A stretch of DNA of 64,000 bases from Streptomyces sp. NBC_00440. GTDB lineage: Bacteria > Actinomycetota > Actinomycetes > Streptomycetales > Streptomycetaceae. The notes beneath the pieces are model-generated. The model did not search any database. It was not told where the DNA came from and saw only the letters and a program-made list of their open reading frames with translations. The position numbers were made by a program, and so were the translations under genes. Shown piece by piece: positions 25,502-33,106 of this stretch (the first letter of the stretch is position 1; every line of letters begins with the position of its first letter). The DNA lies in the NCBI RefSeq assembly GCF_036014215.1, contig NZ_CP107921.1:6941501-7005500 (forward strand), given 5' to 3'.

Positions 25502-26157
25502 CCACTGGCTCCGTCGGTGCGCGGGCGGTTCTTGCGGGAGCGTCGCAGCTCAAGGGCGAGGGGCAGCAGGGAGACGACGACGATCACCGCGACGATCGGC
25601 AGCAGATAGTGGTCCACGTTCGGGATGGACGACCCCAGCGCGTATCCGGCCAGCACCAGGCCCTGGCTCCAGATGAGCCCGCCGACCACCTGCCAGAGCG
25701 TGAACGTCCTGGCCGGTACGGCGAGCGCGCCCGCCATCGGGTTGAGCACCGTGCGCACCACCGGGACGAAGCGGGCGAGCACGATGGCCTTCGCGTGTCC
25801 GTACTTGCCGAGCAGCTCCTCGGCGCGGGCCGCTCCCTTGCGCAGATGTTCCGAACGGCTGCGGGCGAGCAGGGCGCCCCCCGCCTTCCGCCCGATCAGA
25901 TAGCCGCACTGTGCTCCCGCGAGCGCGCCGACCGCTGACGCGAGCAGCACCATGGGCAGCGACAGCTTCAGGGAGCCGGTGGAGCTGCCGGTGCAGAGCA
26001 GCCCCGCGGTGAACAGCAGGGTGTCGCCCGGCAGGAAGAAGCCGACCAGCAGGCCGGTCTCGGCGAACATCACCACGGCGATTCCGGCCACGCCGAAGGC
26101 GGTCAGCACGGACTGCGCGTCGAGGATGTTCACCGCGAGTGTCGAGGCTGTGAGCAA
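25498..26157 (-). CDS. DedA-family membrane protein
   Basis: 219 residues with five or six helices. The family signature is clear: ETGLLVGFFLPGDTLLFTAG near residues 33-52, GYLIGRKAGG, and RFVPVVRTVLNPMAGAL with the conserved Arg residues. DedA proteins include carrier-lipid (undecaprenyl phosphate) translocases, which fits two carrier-lipid-type phosphatases in the same operon. The start is TTG 26157 with AAAGG upstream; GTG 26133 is a possible alternative. A palindrome at 26276-26293 lies upstream. Confidence 0.88.
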   Translation of the reverse strand: MLTASTLAVNILDAQSVLTAFGVAGIAVVMFAETGLLVGFFLPGDTLLFTAGLLCTGSSTGSLKLSLPMVLLASAVGALAGAQCGYLIGRKAGGALLARSRSEHLRKGAARAEELLGKYGHAKAIVLARFVPVVRTVLNPMAGALAVPARTFTLWQVVGGLIWSQGLVLAGYALGSSIPNVDHYLLPIVAVIVVVSLLPLALELRRSRKNRPRTDGASG

Positions 26158-26275
26158 GGTTCCGGCCTTTCAGGTCGGACGGGGGACGGCCCGGACCGGG
26201 GCGCCGCACCGGAGGGCCGTGCGGTCCTGGCCAGGGGCGGCGGACCACATCGAAGTGACTGCGGTTCAGTCGACG

Positions 26276-26293
26276 GTCTACGTAACTGTAGAC
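26276..26293. promoter_or_regulatory. Palindrome upstream of the dedA operon (copy 2)
   Basis: GTCTACGTAACTGTAGAC shares 16 of 18 positions with the palindrome at 23996. It lies 119 bp upstream of dedA and 107 bp upstream of the divergent gene at 26400, so it could serve both. Confidence 0.6.
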
Positions 26294-26399
26294 GATAAGG
26301 GGCCGCGGTCATGTTTACATCCCGCTCAAGGCCCCCAGGGGTTCCGCCGTGCGCGCCGCCGGCGGACGGCGGGGTGTGATCCCGGGGTAGGTTCCGTTC

Positions 26400-26840
26400 A
26401 TGGAGCGCGATGAACGGCCGGCCGCAGCCGCTTCGAGGTGGCTCGTCCGCACCACGGCGACCAGGTACTTCGCGCTGGCGGGAATCTTCTTCGTCTGGGC
26501 GTTCATCTGGCTGGCCTGGGCGCCGAAGCCGTACGCCTGGATCGCCACCGTTCTGTGGATCGTCATCGCCGCGGTCTTCGCCGCCCAGGGGCTCCGGCTG
26601 CGCAAGCGGGCGCAGGCCGCCGAGAGGACGGAGAGGCCCGGCGGTGGTGGCGGCGAAGAGGCCTCGCCCGGTGTGACCGGCGGGGGCGGCCGGTCCACCG
26701 CGCGGCGGGGGCGGGCCGGACGCAGGCCGGCGCAGCCGGTCCACCGCCCGCACCACCGGATCCCCCCTCGCCGGGACCTGCACAGGCGCCCCCCGCGCCG
26801 GCGGGAGCACGGGCCCGGTACGGGAGACCACCGGCCGTGA
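26400..26840 (+). CDS. Small two-helix membrane protein, function unknown
   Basis: 146 residues from ATG 26400. Two hydrophobic helices at about residues 24-41 (FALAGIFFVWAFIWLAWA) and 45-63 (YAWIATVLWIVIAAVFAAQG), then a basic, Gly/Pro/Arg-rich tail that looks disordered; the true C-terminus might be shorter if a frameshift exists. It is divergent from the dedA operon with a palindrome in between. No family recognised. Confidence 0.5.
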   Translation: MERDERPAAAASRWLVRTTATRYFALAGIFFVWAFIWLAWAPKPYAWIATVLWIVIAAVFAAQGLRLRKRAQAAERTERPGGGGGEEASPGVTGGGGRSTARRGRAGRRPAQPVHRPHHRIPPRRDLHRRPPRRREHGPGTGDHRP

Positions 26841-27180
26841 ACCGGGCGGCGTGACCTGGCTGCGGTCCCTCTCCGGGTTTCGGCACTTCTCCGTACGCTT
26901 CTTTTCCGTGGTCCTGGCCTCCGGGCGGGCCGCGTGACCGGCCGTTGACGGCGTGATGCCCCTTTTGCCGCAGGGTAGGCCCTGCGCACCCTCGTCGGGG
27001 GACGGGAGGTCTCCTGTCACTTGGTCACCGACGAGGGCACCGCACCCGACGCGTCCGCCGCCGTACCGGGCGAATGAGGCTGACGTCCTGTATCCCTTGC
27101 TCCGGTGCCGAGTACAGCGGGACGGAGCGTGAGTCCTCGGGTTCGTTCTCCACCGACACTGGGCGGGGTAGCGCGGGCGG
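26841..27180. other. Gene-free stretch of 340 bp
   Basis: Between the small membrane protein and the convergent FMN-binding protein gene. I see no conserved frame, strong hairpin or clear promoter in it. Confidence 0.4.
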
Positions 27181-27633
27181 TCAGATACCGGCCTTGTCCA
27201 GCGCGCTCTGCAGGGACTGGACGTAGCCCTGGCTGGTGTAACTGGCCCCGGAGACCGCGTCGATATGCGCACTGTGCGCTCCCAGCGCCTCTTTTGTCAG
27301 CTGGGGTACGGCCGAGGCGGCGAGCTGTCGGCTGTGGTCGTCCCCGGACGGGGTGTGAAGGGCCTTGACGCTGGTCAGCCTGCCGTTCTTGACGGTCGCC
27401 GTGACCTGCACCGTGCCGTACTTGGTGGGCACGGCAGCGCCGGTATAGGTGCCGCTCACCGGGTGCGAACTGCCCGGTGGGTGCGACGATGCACTCCGGG
27501 GCTGGGGCGCGGTCGGCGCCGGTGGCTGGCCCGCCGTTTCGGCAGCGTGGTGCGGTTTGAAGGAGAGCAGCATGACGACCACGGCGCTGGTCGATGCAGC
27601 GGCCAGCACGGCTCGGCGGACGGCTACGGACAT
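27181..27633 (-). CDS. Secreted FMN-binding domain protein (covalent flavin carrier)
   Basis: 150 residues. The N-terminal signal or anchor (RAVLAAASTSAVVVMLLSF) is followed by a Pro/Ser-rich spacer and one FMN-binding domain. The attachment motif DAVSGASYTS fits the D-x-x-S/T-G-A-x-x-T pattern whose Thr is esterified to FMN by ApbE; an ApbE gene is at 31680. It should carry electrons outside the membrane. It lies 11 bp after the ferric-reductase-like gene, the likely electron donor. Confidence 0.87.
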   Translation of the reverse strand: MSVAVRRAVLAAASTSAVVVMLLSFKPHHAAETAGQPPAPTAPQPRSASSHPPGSSHPVSGTYTGAAVPTKYGTVQVTATVKNGRLTSVKALHTPSGDDHSRQLAASAVPQLTKEALGAHSAHIDAVSGASYTSQGYVQSLQSALDKAGI

Positions 27634-27644
27634 GGTGAGCCTCC

Positions 27645-28994
27645 TCAGAACGCGAACGACTCGTGGTGGATGTGCCGACGCGGAATCCCGGCCACGCGCA
27701 GGGCGTGCAGAGCGGCGTCGGTCATGCCGGGCGGGCCGCAGAGATAGACCTCGTGCGCGGTGAGGTCCGGCACCAGGCGGGCCAGGGCGCCGGCGGTGAG
27801 CGGCGAGGGCACGGCCGGCTGATCGACCACATAGTGCACAACGGCGCCCCGGTCGGCGGCGATCGCGTCGAGTTCACCCCGCAGCGCGAGGTCCTCGGGG
27901 CGGCGGGCCCGGTATATCAGTGTCACCTCGCCCGGCAAGGTCTCGAACAGCGCCCGCAGCGGCGTGATCCCGACACCGCCCGCCAGCAGCAGTATCTTGG
28001 ACGACCGCTTCCGCTCCGCGGTGAAGGCACCGTACGGGCCCTCGGCCCACACTCGTGTTCCCGGCCGCAACGTGGCGAGGGCGGCGCTGTGTGCGCCCGC
28101 CGCCTTGACGGTGATCCGTAGCTCGTGCGGGAGCGGGGGCGCGGAGAGTGAGTACGGGTTGGCGGCCCACCACAGGCCGGGCGCCAGGAAGCGCCAGCGG
28201 AAGAACTGTCCCGGCAGCGTGCCCAGTTCGTCCAGGTGATCGCCGGTCAGACGAATGGAGACGACTCCCGGTGACTCCTCCCGCAGGGTGGCGACACGCA
28301 GTTGGTGTCGCAGGGCCCGACGTACGGGGACGATGAACCGGTACCAGGCGATCAGTGCGGCCACCCCGAGGTACAGGACGTACCACGCCACCCGGGCGGG
28401 GAGGTTGTCGACGAAGTCCGCGCCGTTGCTGAGTTGGTGGAAGAAGGCGAGGAAGACCGCCAGGTAGGTCGCGAAGTGCAGGTAGTGCCAGGTTTCGTAA
28501 CGCATCCTGCGGCGCGCGGCCCGGACCGAGATGATCCCGGTGGCGACCAGCAGTATGAACGCGCCGGTCGCCTTGAGCATGTCCGGATAGTGCAGCACCA
28601 GCGTCGATGTCTGATGCACCACGCCGGTGTGGGAGGTCAGTGAGTACCCCCAGATGATCAGCAGCGTGTGGGCGAGTACGAGGGAGATGGTGTACCGGCC
28701 GCCCGTCGCGTGCCAGCGCGCCAGCCGGTCGCTGCCGATGGTGTGGTCCAGGAGGGGTACGCGGGCCATCAGGGCGACCAGTACGGCGCAGGAGTAGCCC
28801 GCCAGCAGCCCCGTGATCCGGCCCGCGTCGGTCAGCCACCCCGCTGCGCCCACGACCGAGGTGGTGTTGGTCCACCACAGGGCGAGCACTCCGGCTGCAC
28901 CCGCCCAGATGGCGCACTGCGTCAGGAGGGGAACGAGCGAGCGCGGACGACGGGAGCGGATCACTGAATGGTGTGTGCTGGTCGCCGTACTCAT
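27645..28994 (-). CDS. Ferric-reductase-like transmembrane flavocytochrome / NAD(P)H oxidoreductase
   Basis: 449 residues. About six helices in residues 25-220 contain the heme-ligand-type His residues (RWHATGGRYTISLVLAHTLL, ETWHYLHFATYLAVFLAFFH). An FAD domain follows (GQFFRWRFLAPGLWWAANPY, YSLSA) and an NAD(P) domain (LLLAGGVGITPLRAL, CGPPGMTDAAL). It should move electrons from cytoplasmic NAD(P)H across the membrane to the flavinylated partner encoded immediately downstream. Its promoter carries 11-bp-spaced direct repeats at 29036-29054, matched in front of apbE. Confidence 0.88.
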   Translation of the reverse strand: MSTATSTHHSVIRSRRPRSLVPLLTQCAIWAGAAGVLALWWTNTTSVVGAAGWLTDAGRITGLLAGYSCAVLVALMARVPLLDHTIGSDRLARWHATGGRYTISLVLAHTLLIIWGYSLTSHTGVVHQTSTLVLHYPDMLKATGAFILLVATGIISVRAARRRMRYETWHYLHFATYLAVFLAFFHQLSNGADFVDNLPARVAWYVLYLGVAALIAWYRFIVPVRRALRHQLRVATLREESPGVVSIRLTGDHLDELGTLPGQFFRWRFLAPGLWWAANPYSLSAPPLPHELRITVKAAGAHSAALATLRPGTRVWAEGPYGAFTAERKRSSKILLLAGGVGITPLRALFETLPGEVTLIYRARRPEDLALRGELDAIAADRGAVVHYVVDQPAVPSPLTAGALARLVPDLTAHEVYLCGPPGMTDAALHALRVAGIPRRHIHHESFAF

Positions 28995-29035
28995 GGGGCC
29001 TCACTCTCCACCTCGTACCAAGTGTTACAACGCGA

Positions 29036-29054
29036 CCTCTGAGGAGCCTCTGAG
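29036..29054 (-). promoter_or_regulatory. OmpR-type direct repeat in the ferric-reductase promoter
   Basis: On the minus strand CTCAGAGG-CTC-CTCAGAGG: an exact 8-bp repeat with 11-bp period, 42 bp upstream of the start codon. The first 15 bases differ at only one position from the repeat in front of the apbE unit (31400-31414). Confidence 0.55.
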
Positions 29055-29198
29055 AACGACAGCCCGGCCGGGTGCCGCTGTCCGTATGCGGGAGGGGGAC
29101 GCTTCGTCGGTGCGATCGGCCTCAAAGGTCGTGCGCACCTGGTGCGACACGCGCACCAGGGACATGGGGCAGCGCGCCCGCGATCTCGTACGCCGCGG

Positions 29199-29363
29199 CG
29201 GCTCGGAGCACCTGAGGCCGCCGCCTACTTCCTTGTCCATTACAGCGAGTACTCGGGCGACTGCGCGCCGACGTCCTTGTGTCACCACTACGTCGCCTAC
29301 CGCGCCTTCGTCCTCGCCGAGGTCTCGCTGTTCCGGGAGCGGCAAGGCGTCCCCGCCGCCCGA
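29199..29363 (+). pseudogene. Fragment of a phosphotransferase/ATP-binding protein
   Basis: About 55 residues (LGAPEAAAYFLVHYSEYSGD, then HHYVAYRAFVLAEVSLFRER) look like the middle of the bifunctional aminoglycoside-phosphotransferase/ATP-binding proteins often found with universal stress genes in Streptomyces. Neither the upstream kinase part nor the downstream P-loop domain is present. Recognition is from memory of the H-H-Y-x-A-Y-R-A-x-V pattern. It appears to be debris within the stress gene block. Confidence 0.5.
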
Positions 29364-29446
29364 TCCGATACGGAACGGCGCCGGCGTACGAGGGGTCTCC
29401 CGACGTTCATGGCTCTGGATCGACGGCCGCGGGCCGGCCTGCGGCC

Positions 29447-29725
29447 TCACCGGGGCGGGTCGGCCGGCCCGGCCAGGTCCACGATGTCGTCCGAGGCGAC
29501 ATCGTGCAGACGCACTGCGAGATCCTCCAGCGCACGGCTCGCGGCCAGTTCGTCGCCGATCTCGGGGATTGGCCGGTCGATCGGATTCCGGCGGGCGACC
29601 CCTCGGCCCACCACGTGTGCGGTGTCGTCGCGCCAGGAGTCCTGCGTGGTCAGAACCGCGCGGGCCCGGGTCTCGTCGCCGTCCTCGGTGAGGGAAATCT
29701 GTGCGGTCCACTGCTTGGCTTCCAT
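29447..29725 (-). CDS. DUF1876 domain protein
   Basis: 92 residues from ATG 29725 (MEAKQWTAQISLTEDGDETR), with GGAGAG 6 nt upstream. The whole protein is one DUF1876 domain, a small dsRBD-like alpha/beta fold; the C-terminal helix reads DELAASRALEDLAVRLHDVA. Such genes occur in dormancy- and low-oxygen-type gene sets of actinobacteria beside universal stress proteins, as here. Molecular function unknown. Divergent from the CBS-BON/USP pair across a 170-bp gap. Confidence 0.8.
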   Translation of the reverse strand: MEAKQWTAQISLTEDGDETRARAVLTTQDSWRDDTAHVVGRGVARRNPIDRPIPEIGDELAASRALEDLAVRLHDVASDDIVDLAGPADPPR

Positions 29726-29806
29726 GATCGCTCTCCAGCGGCATGTTGGTTTCCTCCTTCCAGTGTCCGCCGGAGGAAGCATCTTGCGGGAGGGGCCGGG
29801 TGGCGC

Positions 29807-29823
29807 CTGCCGAAAGACGGCAG
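29807..29823. promoter_or_regulatory. Inverted repeat between the DUF1876 and CBS-BON genes
   Basis: CTGCCG-AAAGA-CGGCAG, a perfect 6-bp inverted repeat, 73 bp upstream of 29896 and 82 bp upstream of the divergent gene. Suitable as a shared stress-regulator site, or merely a small hairpin. Confidence 0.35.
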
Positions 29824-29895
29824 CGAGCGCACCCTGGATGTGTGGCTGCGGTTCGGCGGTTACGGCGAGCGGTTACGGCGAAAGGGAGCGAGGAC

Positions 29896-30192
29896 ATGGA
29901 TCACCGAAGGATCAGTGAACTCATGACCCGCGATGTGGTGAGCGTGCGGACCGATCCACCGGTCGAGGAGATCGTGCACGACGTACTCACCACGACGCTG
30001 GGTTTCGCGCCGTCCGACGTCGCCGTCGAGGCCAGTGAGGGGCAGGTCCTTGTGCGCGGCACGGTGGACGACAGCGGTCCGGCCCCCGTGCTGACAGGGC
30101 AGTGGACCAGCGTGGACGGAGCCGTCTCGGTCTCCGAGCGGCTGAGCTACCGGACGGACCCCGTCCGTGCGGGAAACGGAGCGATGCCATGA
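29896..30192 (+). CDS. Shortened CBS-BON protein
   Basis: 98 residues. It begins like a CBS-pair protein (ISELMTRDVVSVRTDPPVEE) but after about 23 residues jumps to a BON-like domain (IVHDVLTTTLGFAPSDVAVE, GQVLVRGTVDDSGPAPVLTG, VDGAVSVSERLSY). Full-length relatives have two CBS repeats and about 220 residues, so nearly all of the adenosine-nucleotide-sensing part is gone without breaking the frame. It is translationally coupled (ATGA) to the universal stress gene. It may still function as a BON module or be a decaying gene. Confidence 0.7.
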   Translation: MDHRRISELMTRDVVSVRTDPPVEEIVHDVLTTTLGFAPSDVAVEASEGQVLVRGTVDDSGPAPVLTGQWTSVDGAVSVSERLSYRTDPVRAGNGAMP

Positions 30193-31052
30193 ATGCGGTT
30201 GTCACGGTGGGGCTGGACGGCACCCCCGAGTCACTGTCTGCGGCGCTCTGGGCCGCTCAGGAGGCATCGGCGCGCGGCGCGACGCTGCGGCTGCTGCACG
30301 CCTGGGTGATGCTCGCACCAGAAGGGGATGCGCAGCAGTCGGAGAACGACCCCAACTACTGGCCCAAGCGGATCGTGTCCGATGCACGCGACGCAATCGG
30401 GCAGCGCTTTCCCGACCTGCGGGTCTACGAGGACCTGGTCGCCAGGGAGCCGATGGACGCCCTGCTGGAAGCGGCCACGGAGTCGCAGACGCTGGTTCTC
30501 GGTTCACGCGCACTGAGCTCGCTCACCGGGTATTTCCTCGGCGACATCGGTATGCACGTCCTTGCGCGGGCCGAGGTTCCGACGGTCCTCGTACGGGCCG
30601 GGGAGGATACGGCCCCGATCACGGAGGACGGTGATGTGGTGCTGGGGCTGAGCCTGCGACGTCCGTGCGACGAGCTCATCGAGTACGCCTTCGACGCGGC
30701 GATCCGACGAGACTCCACCCTGCGGGTGGTGCACGGCAGAAATCTGCCGCCATCGGCTTACAACCGGGGCGGACTCGACCCGTACCTCTCCCATGAACTG
30801 ACTCGCGAGGCGCAGCAGGATCTCACCAGGACGCTCAGTCCATGGCGCGGCCGGTTCCCCGACGTGCGGGTCGTGGAGAGTGTGCAGATGGAGAGCCCGG
30901 CGCGCGCCGTCGTGCGCGACATCGCCGGTACGGGACTGCTCGTCGTCGGCCGTCGGGTGAGGCATCGACCGTTTCCCCGTCGTATCGGTCATGTGCCGTC
31001 GGCGGCCGTGCACCACGCTCCCTGCCCGGTTGCCGTCGTCCCCCACACCTGA
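30189..31052 (+). CDS. Tandem universal stress protein
   Basis: 287 residues with two UspA domains (about 1-140 and 150-287). Domain 1 has VTVGLDGTPESLSAALWAAQ and the nucleotide loop LGSRALSSLTGYFLGDIGMH; domain 2 is more divergent, ending VGRRVRHRPFPRRIGHVPSA. Two-domain UspA proteins are typical of actinobacterial hypoxia and stationary-phase responses. The ATG overlaps the preceding stop. A GC-rich hairpin at 31098 follows. Confidence 0.88.
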   Translation: MNAVVTVGLDGTPESLSAALWAAQEASARGATLRLLHAWVMLAPEGDAQQSENDPNYWPKRIVSDARDAIGQRFPDLRVYEDLVAREPMDALLEAATESQTLVLGSRALSSLTGYFLGDIGMHVLARAEVPTVLVRAGEDTAPITEDGDVVLGLSLRRPCDELIEYAFDAAIRRDSTLRVVHGRNLPPSAYNRGGLDPYLSHELTREAQQDLTRTLSPWRGRFPDVRVVESVQMESPARAVVRDIAGTGLLVVGRRVRHRPFPRRIGHVPSAAVHHAPCPVAVVPHT

Positions 31053-31097
31053 CTTCCCGGAAAACCTGGCAGGGCAGTCCGAGGAGCCCGGGAACGA

Positions 31098-31133
31098 GGC
31101 GCCGGGCGCCCACTCGCAAGACGCCCGGGCGCC
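31098..31133 (+). terminator. Hairpin after the universal stress gene
   Basis: GGCGCCGGGCG pairs with CGCCCGGGCGCC (one bulged base), 45 bp after the stop codon of the upstream gene. No U-run, as usual in Streptomyces. Confidence 0.45.
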
Positions 31134-31400
31134 GCTCACCGCTACGGTGAAGAGGCGGGGTCTCTGCTCGGCAGGGCCTGACGGGCGCATCTGATCCGAA
31201 CGGCTCGGATCCCATCACTCACAAGGCGCGGGGAGTGCGTGATCCCTCCCGGGCGGGAAGCGCTGTTCACCAAAAGCCTGAGTTCGCGGTGCTTGGCGTG
31301 CAAGGGGTCGGCCGGCCCCGGGACCGGCCGTGGGTGTCCACCGCGCCGGGCAGCCTCCTCGAAGGCGACGGTGAACGGGCTGCCGCTGCGGGAGCCGCGT

Positions 31401-31468
31401 CTCAGAGGTTCCTCTGAATCCGCTCTGAGGGCCTGTCGGCGGGGGTGAATTCAGAAGGTTCACAGAAG
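31401..31468 (+). promoter_or_regulatory. Direct-repeat cluster upstream of the apbE unit
   Basis: CTCAGAGG-TTC-CTCTGAAT (31401-31419), CTCTGAGG (31423-31430) and TTCAGAAGGTTCACAGAAG (31450-31468, CAGAAG repeated with 11-bp period). The first copy is almost the same as the ferric-reductase promoter repeat (29036-29054). It suggests one OmpR-type response regulator for both units. The rest of the 31053-31539 gap shows only the hairpin at 31098. Confidence 0.5.
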
Positions 31469-31539
31469 TTGAGCTGTGAGGCTGGCCATCCACGGTCGGA
31501 GCGAGCCCAGTCTGAGCGAGTTCCTTTTGGAGGTGCCTC

Positions 31540-31683
31540 ATGACCAGCACATTCGTCCGCCCGGCACACCCCTGCGGGCGCCTCGTCGGGCCCGTCCACG
31601 GGGACGGGTACGTACACCGGCCCCGGCTGCACCGGACAGGGCCGGCGCCATATCCAGTCCCTCCGGAGGGCTACGGACCATGA
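31540..31683 (+). CDS. Possible 47-residue leader ORF coupled to apbE
   Basis: ATG 31540 is preceded by TTTTGGAGG at a good distance, a better site than apbE itself has. The frame runs 47 codons (MTSTFVRPAHPCGRLVGPVH ... PVPPEGYGP) and its TGA overlaps the apbE ATG (ATGA). The product is Pro/His/Gly-rich with no recognisable fold. It could be a translational leader that couples ApbE synthesis, a small protein, or the stump of an older gene. Confidence 0.4.
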   Translation: MTSTFVRPAHPCGRLVGPVHGDGYVHRPRLHRTGPAPYPVPPEGYGP

Positions 31684-32453
31684 CGATGCATGACACCGCA
31701 CGCGGACTGCGCCACGTCGAGCACGTGATGGGCACCGCCTTCTCCTTCGACATCCGGGACGAGCCCACCCCCGCCATCCACCGCGCTCTCGCCGAGGCCG
31801 TACGCCACCTCCACCGGGTCGACGCCGTGTTCTCCACCTACCGGCCCGACAGCCACATCAGCCGCCTCGACCGCGGAGACATCTGTCTCGCCGACTGCCC
31901 GCCAGAAGTCCCTGAGGTGCTCTCCCTCTGCGCACAGGCCACCGGCGACAGCGACGGCTGGTTCAGCATCGTCCCCGCCGGTGTGCTCGACCCCTCGGGC
32001 CTCGTCAAGGGCTGGGCCACCGAAGCAGCCTCCCGTCTCCTCCACGAGGCCGGTGCACGCAACACCTGCGTCAACGGCGGCGGCGACCTCCAACTCCGCG
32101 GCCAGGCAGCCCCCGGCACCCCGTGGCGCATCGGCATCGCCCACCCTCTGCGCACCGGCGACCTCGCCACGGTCGTCACGACCCACCACGACCTGGCCGT
32201 CGCCACCTCCGGCACCGCCGAACGCGGCGCACACATCCTCGACCCGCACGACGGCGCCCCGATCACCACCTTCGCCTCCCTGACCGTCATCGGCCCACGC
32301 CTGACCACGACCGACACCTACGCCACCGCCGCCTTCGCGAGAGGAGAGGGCGCCCGGGACTGGCTGGAGACCCTGGAGGGCTACGAAGCCCTCGCGATCC
32401 TGCCCGACGGCCGGGAATGGCGGACCACGGGATTCAGCGGATACGGATCATGA
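31680..32453 (+). CDS. apbE: ApbE-type FAD:protein FMN transferase
   Basis: 257 residues, from ATG 31680. Family blocks: VMGTAFSFDIRDEPT, VDAVFSTYRPDSHISRLDRG, LDPSGLVKGWATEAASRLL, NTCVNGGGDLQLRG, and ATSGTAERGAHILDPHDGAP near the metal site. It transfers FMN from FAD to a Thr of FMN-binding domains, most obviously the protein at 27181. No lipoprotein signal is visible, so it may act in the cytoplasm before export or lack the usual anchor. Its promoter shares repeats with the ferric-reductase unit. Confidence 0.88.
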   Translation: MTMHDTARGLRHVEHVMGTAFSFDIRDEPTPAIHRALAEAVRHLHRVDAVFSTYRPDSHISRLDRGDICLADCPPEVPEVLSLCAQATGDSDGWFSIVPAGVLDPSGLVKGWATEAASRLLHEAGARNTCVNGGGDLQLRGQAAPGTPWRIGIAHPLRTGDLATVVTTHHDLAVATSGTAERGAHILDPHDGAPITTFASLTVIGPRLTTTDTYATAAFARGEGARDWLETLEGYEALAILPDGREWRTTGFSGYGS

Positions 32454-32587
32454 AGCCGGACGCAGGCTCCTGACTGACCGTGAGGAAGAGGGGCGCACCA
32501 GCCCACGCCTTCTCCTGCACACACCACCGCACCGCCCAGGCCCACACCCTGTCCAGCGTTCGACACCAGCTCTGAAGGAGCCCCTCC

Positions 32588-33106
32588 ATGGGACCCGACC
32601 TGATCAACGGCATCCCCGCGCACGTCCTGTTCGTGCACGTTGTCGTGGTTCTGGTACCGCTGACCGCACTGGCGCTCATTCTGTGCGCCGTGTGGCCCTC
32701 GGTCATGCGCCGATTCGGTCTCGCCCTCCCGGTCCTGGCCCTGGTCACTCTGATCAGCGTGCCTCTGACGACACAGGCCGGCGAGTGGCTGGAGCGTCAT
32801 GTGGAGAGCGACGCGCTGGTCCGCAAACACACCGAACTCGGAGACGAGCTGCTCCCCTGGGTTGTCGCGCTGTTCCTGGTATCCGCAGCGGTGTGGTGGT
32901 TCTACCGCCGCGCCTCCCACAACTCGGCCGACGCAGCTGGATCCACCGGCATCACCGTGGCCACGCCGCTGCGTACAGCCGCCGCCGTGCTGTCCCTCGT
33001 CATAGGCGTGGGCGCGGCCGTGCAGGTCTACCGAATCGGCGACTCGGGTGCCAAAGCCGCCTGGCACGACGGCTACTCCGCCACCGCTCACTCCGATCAC
33101 AGCTGA
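32588..33106 (+). CDS. DUF2231 membrane protein
   Basis: 172 residues with four helices (about 12-32, 42-60, 88-104, 128-148). The opening INGIPAHVLFVHVVVVLVPL and the loop after helix 2, VPLTTQAGEWLERHVESDAL, with HTELGDELLPWV, are typical of DUF2231. Members often occur with heme or flavin electron-transfer genes, consistent with apbE 134 bp upstream. GAAGGAG precedes the ATG. It is a possible membrane redox partner; function unproven. Confidence 0.8.
   Translation: MGPDLINGIPAHVLFVHVVVVLVPLTALALILCAVWPSVMRRFGLALPVLALVTLISVPLTTQAGEWLERHVESDALVRKHTELGDELLPWVVALFLVSAAVWWFYRRASHNSADAAGSTGITVATPLRTAAAVLSLVIGVGAAVQVYRIGDSGAKAAWHDGYSATAHSDHS

Noticed and set aside
31476..31679. N-terminal extension of ApbE to 31476
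   Set aside because: The extra 68 residues are Arg/Pro-rich and out of keeping with the family; a ribosome binding site supports a separate ORF at 31540 instead.
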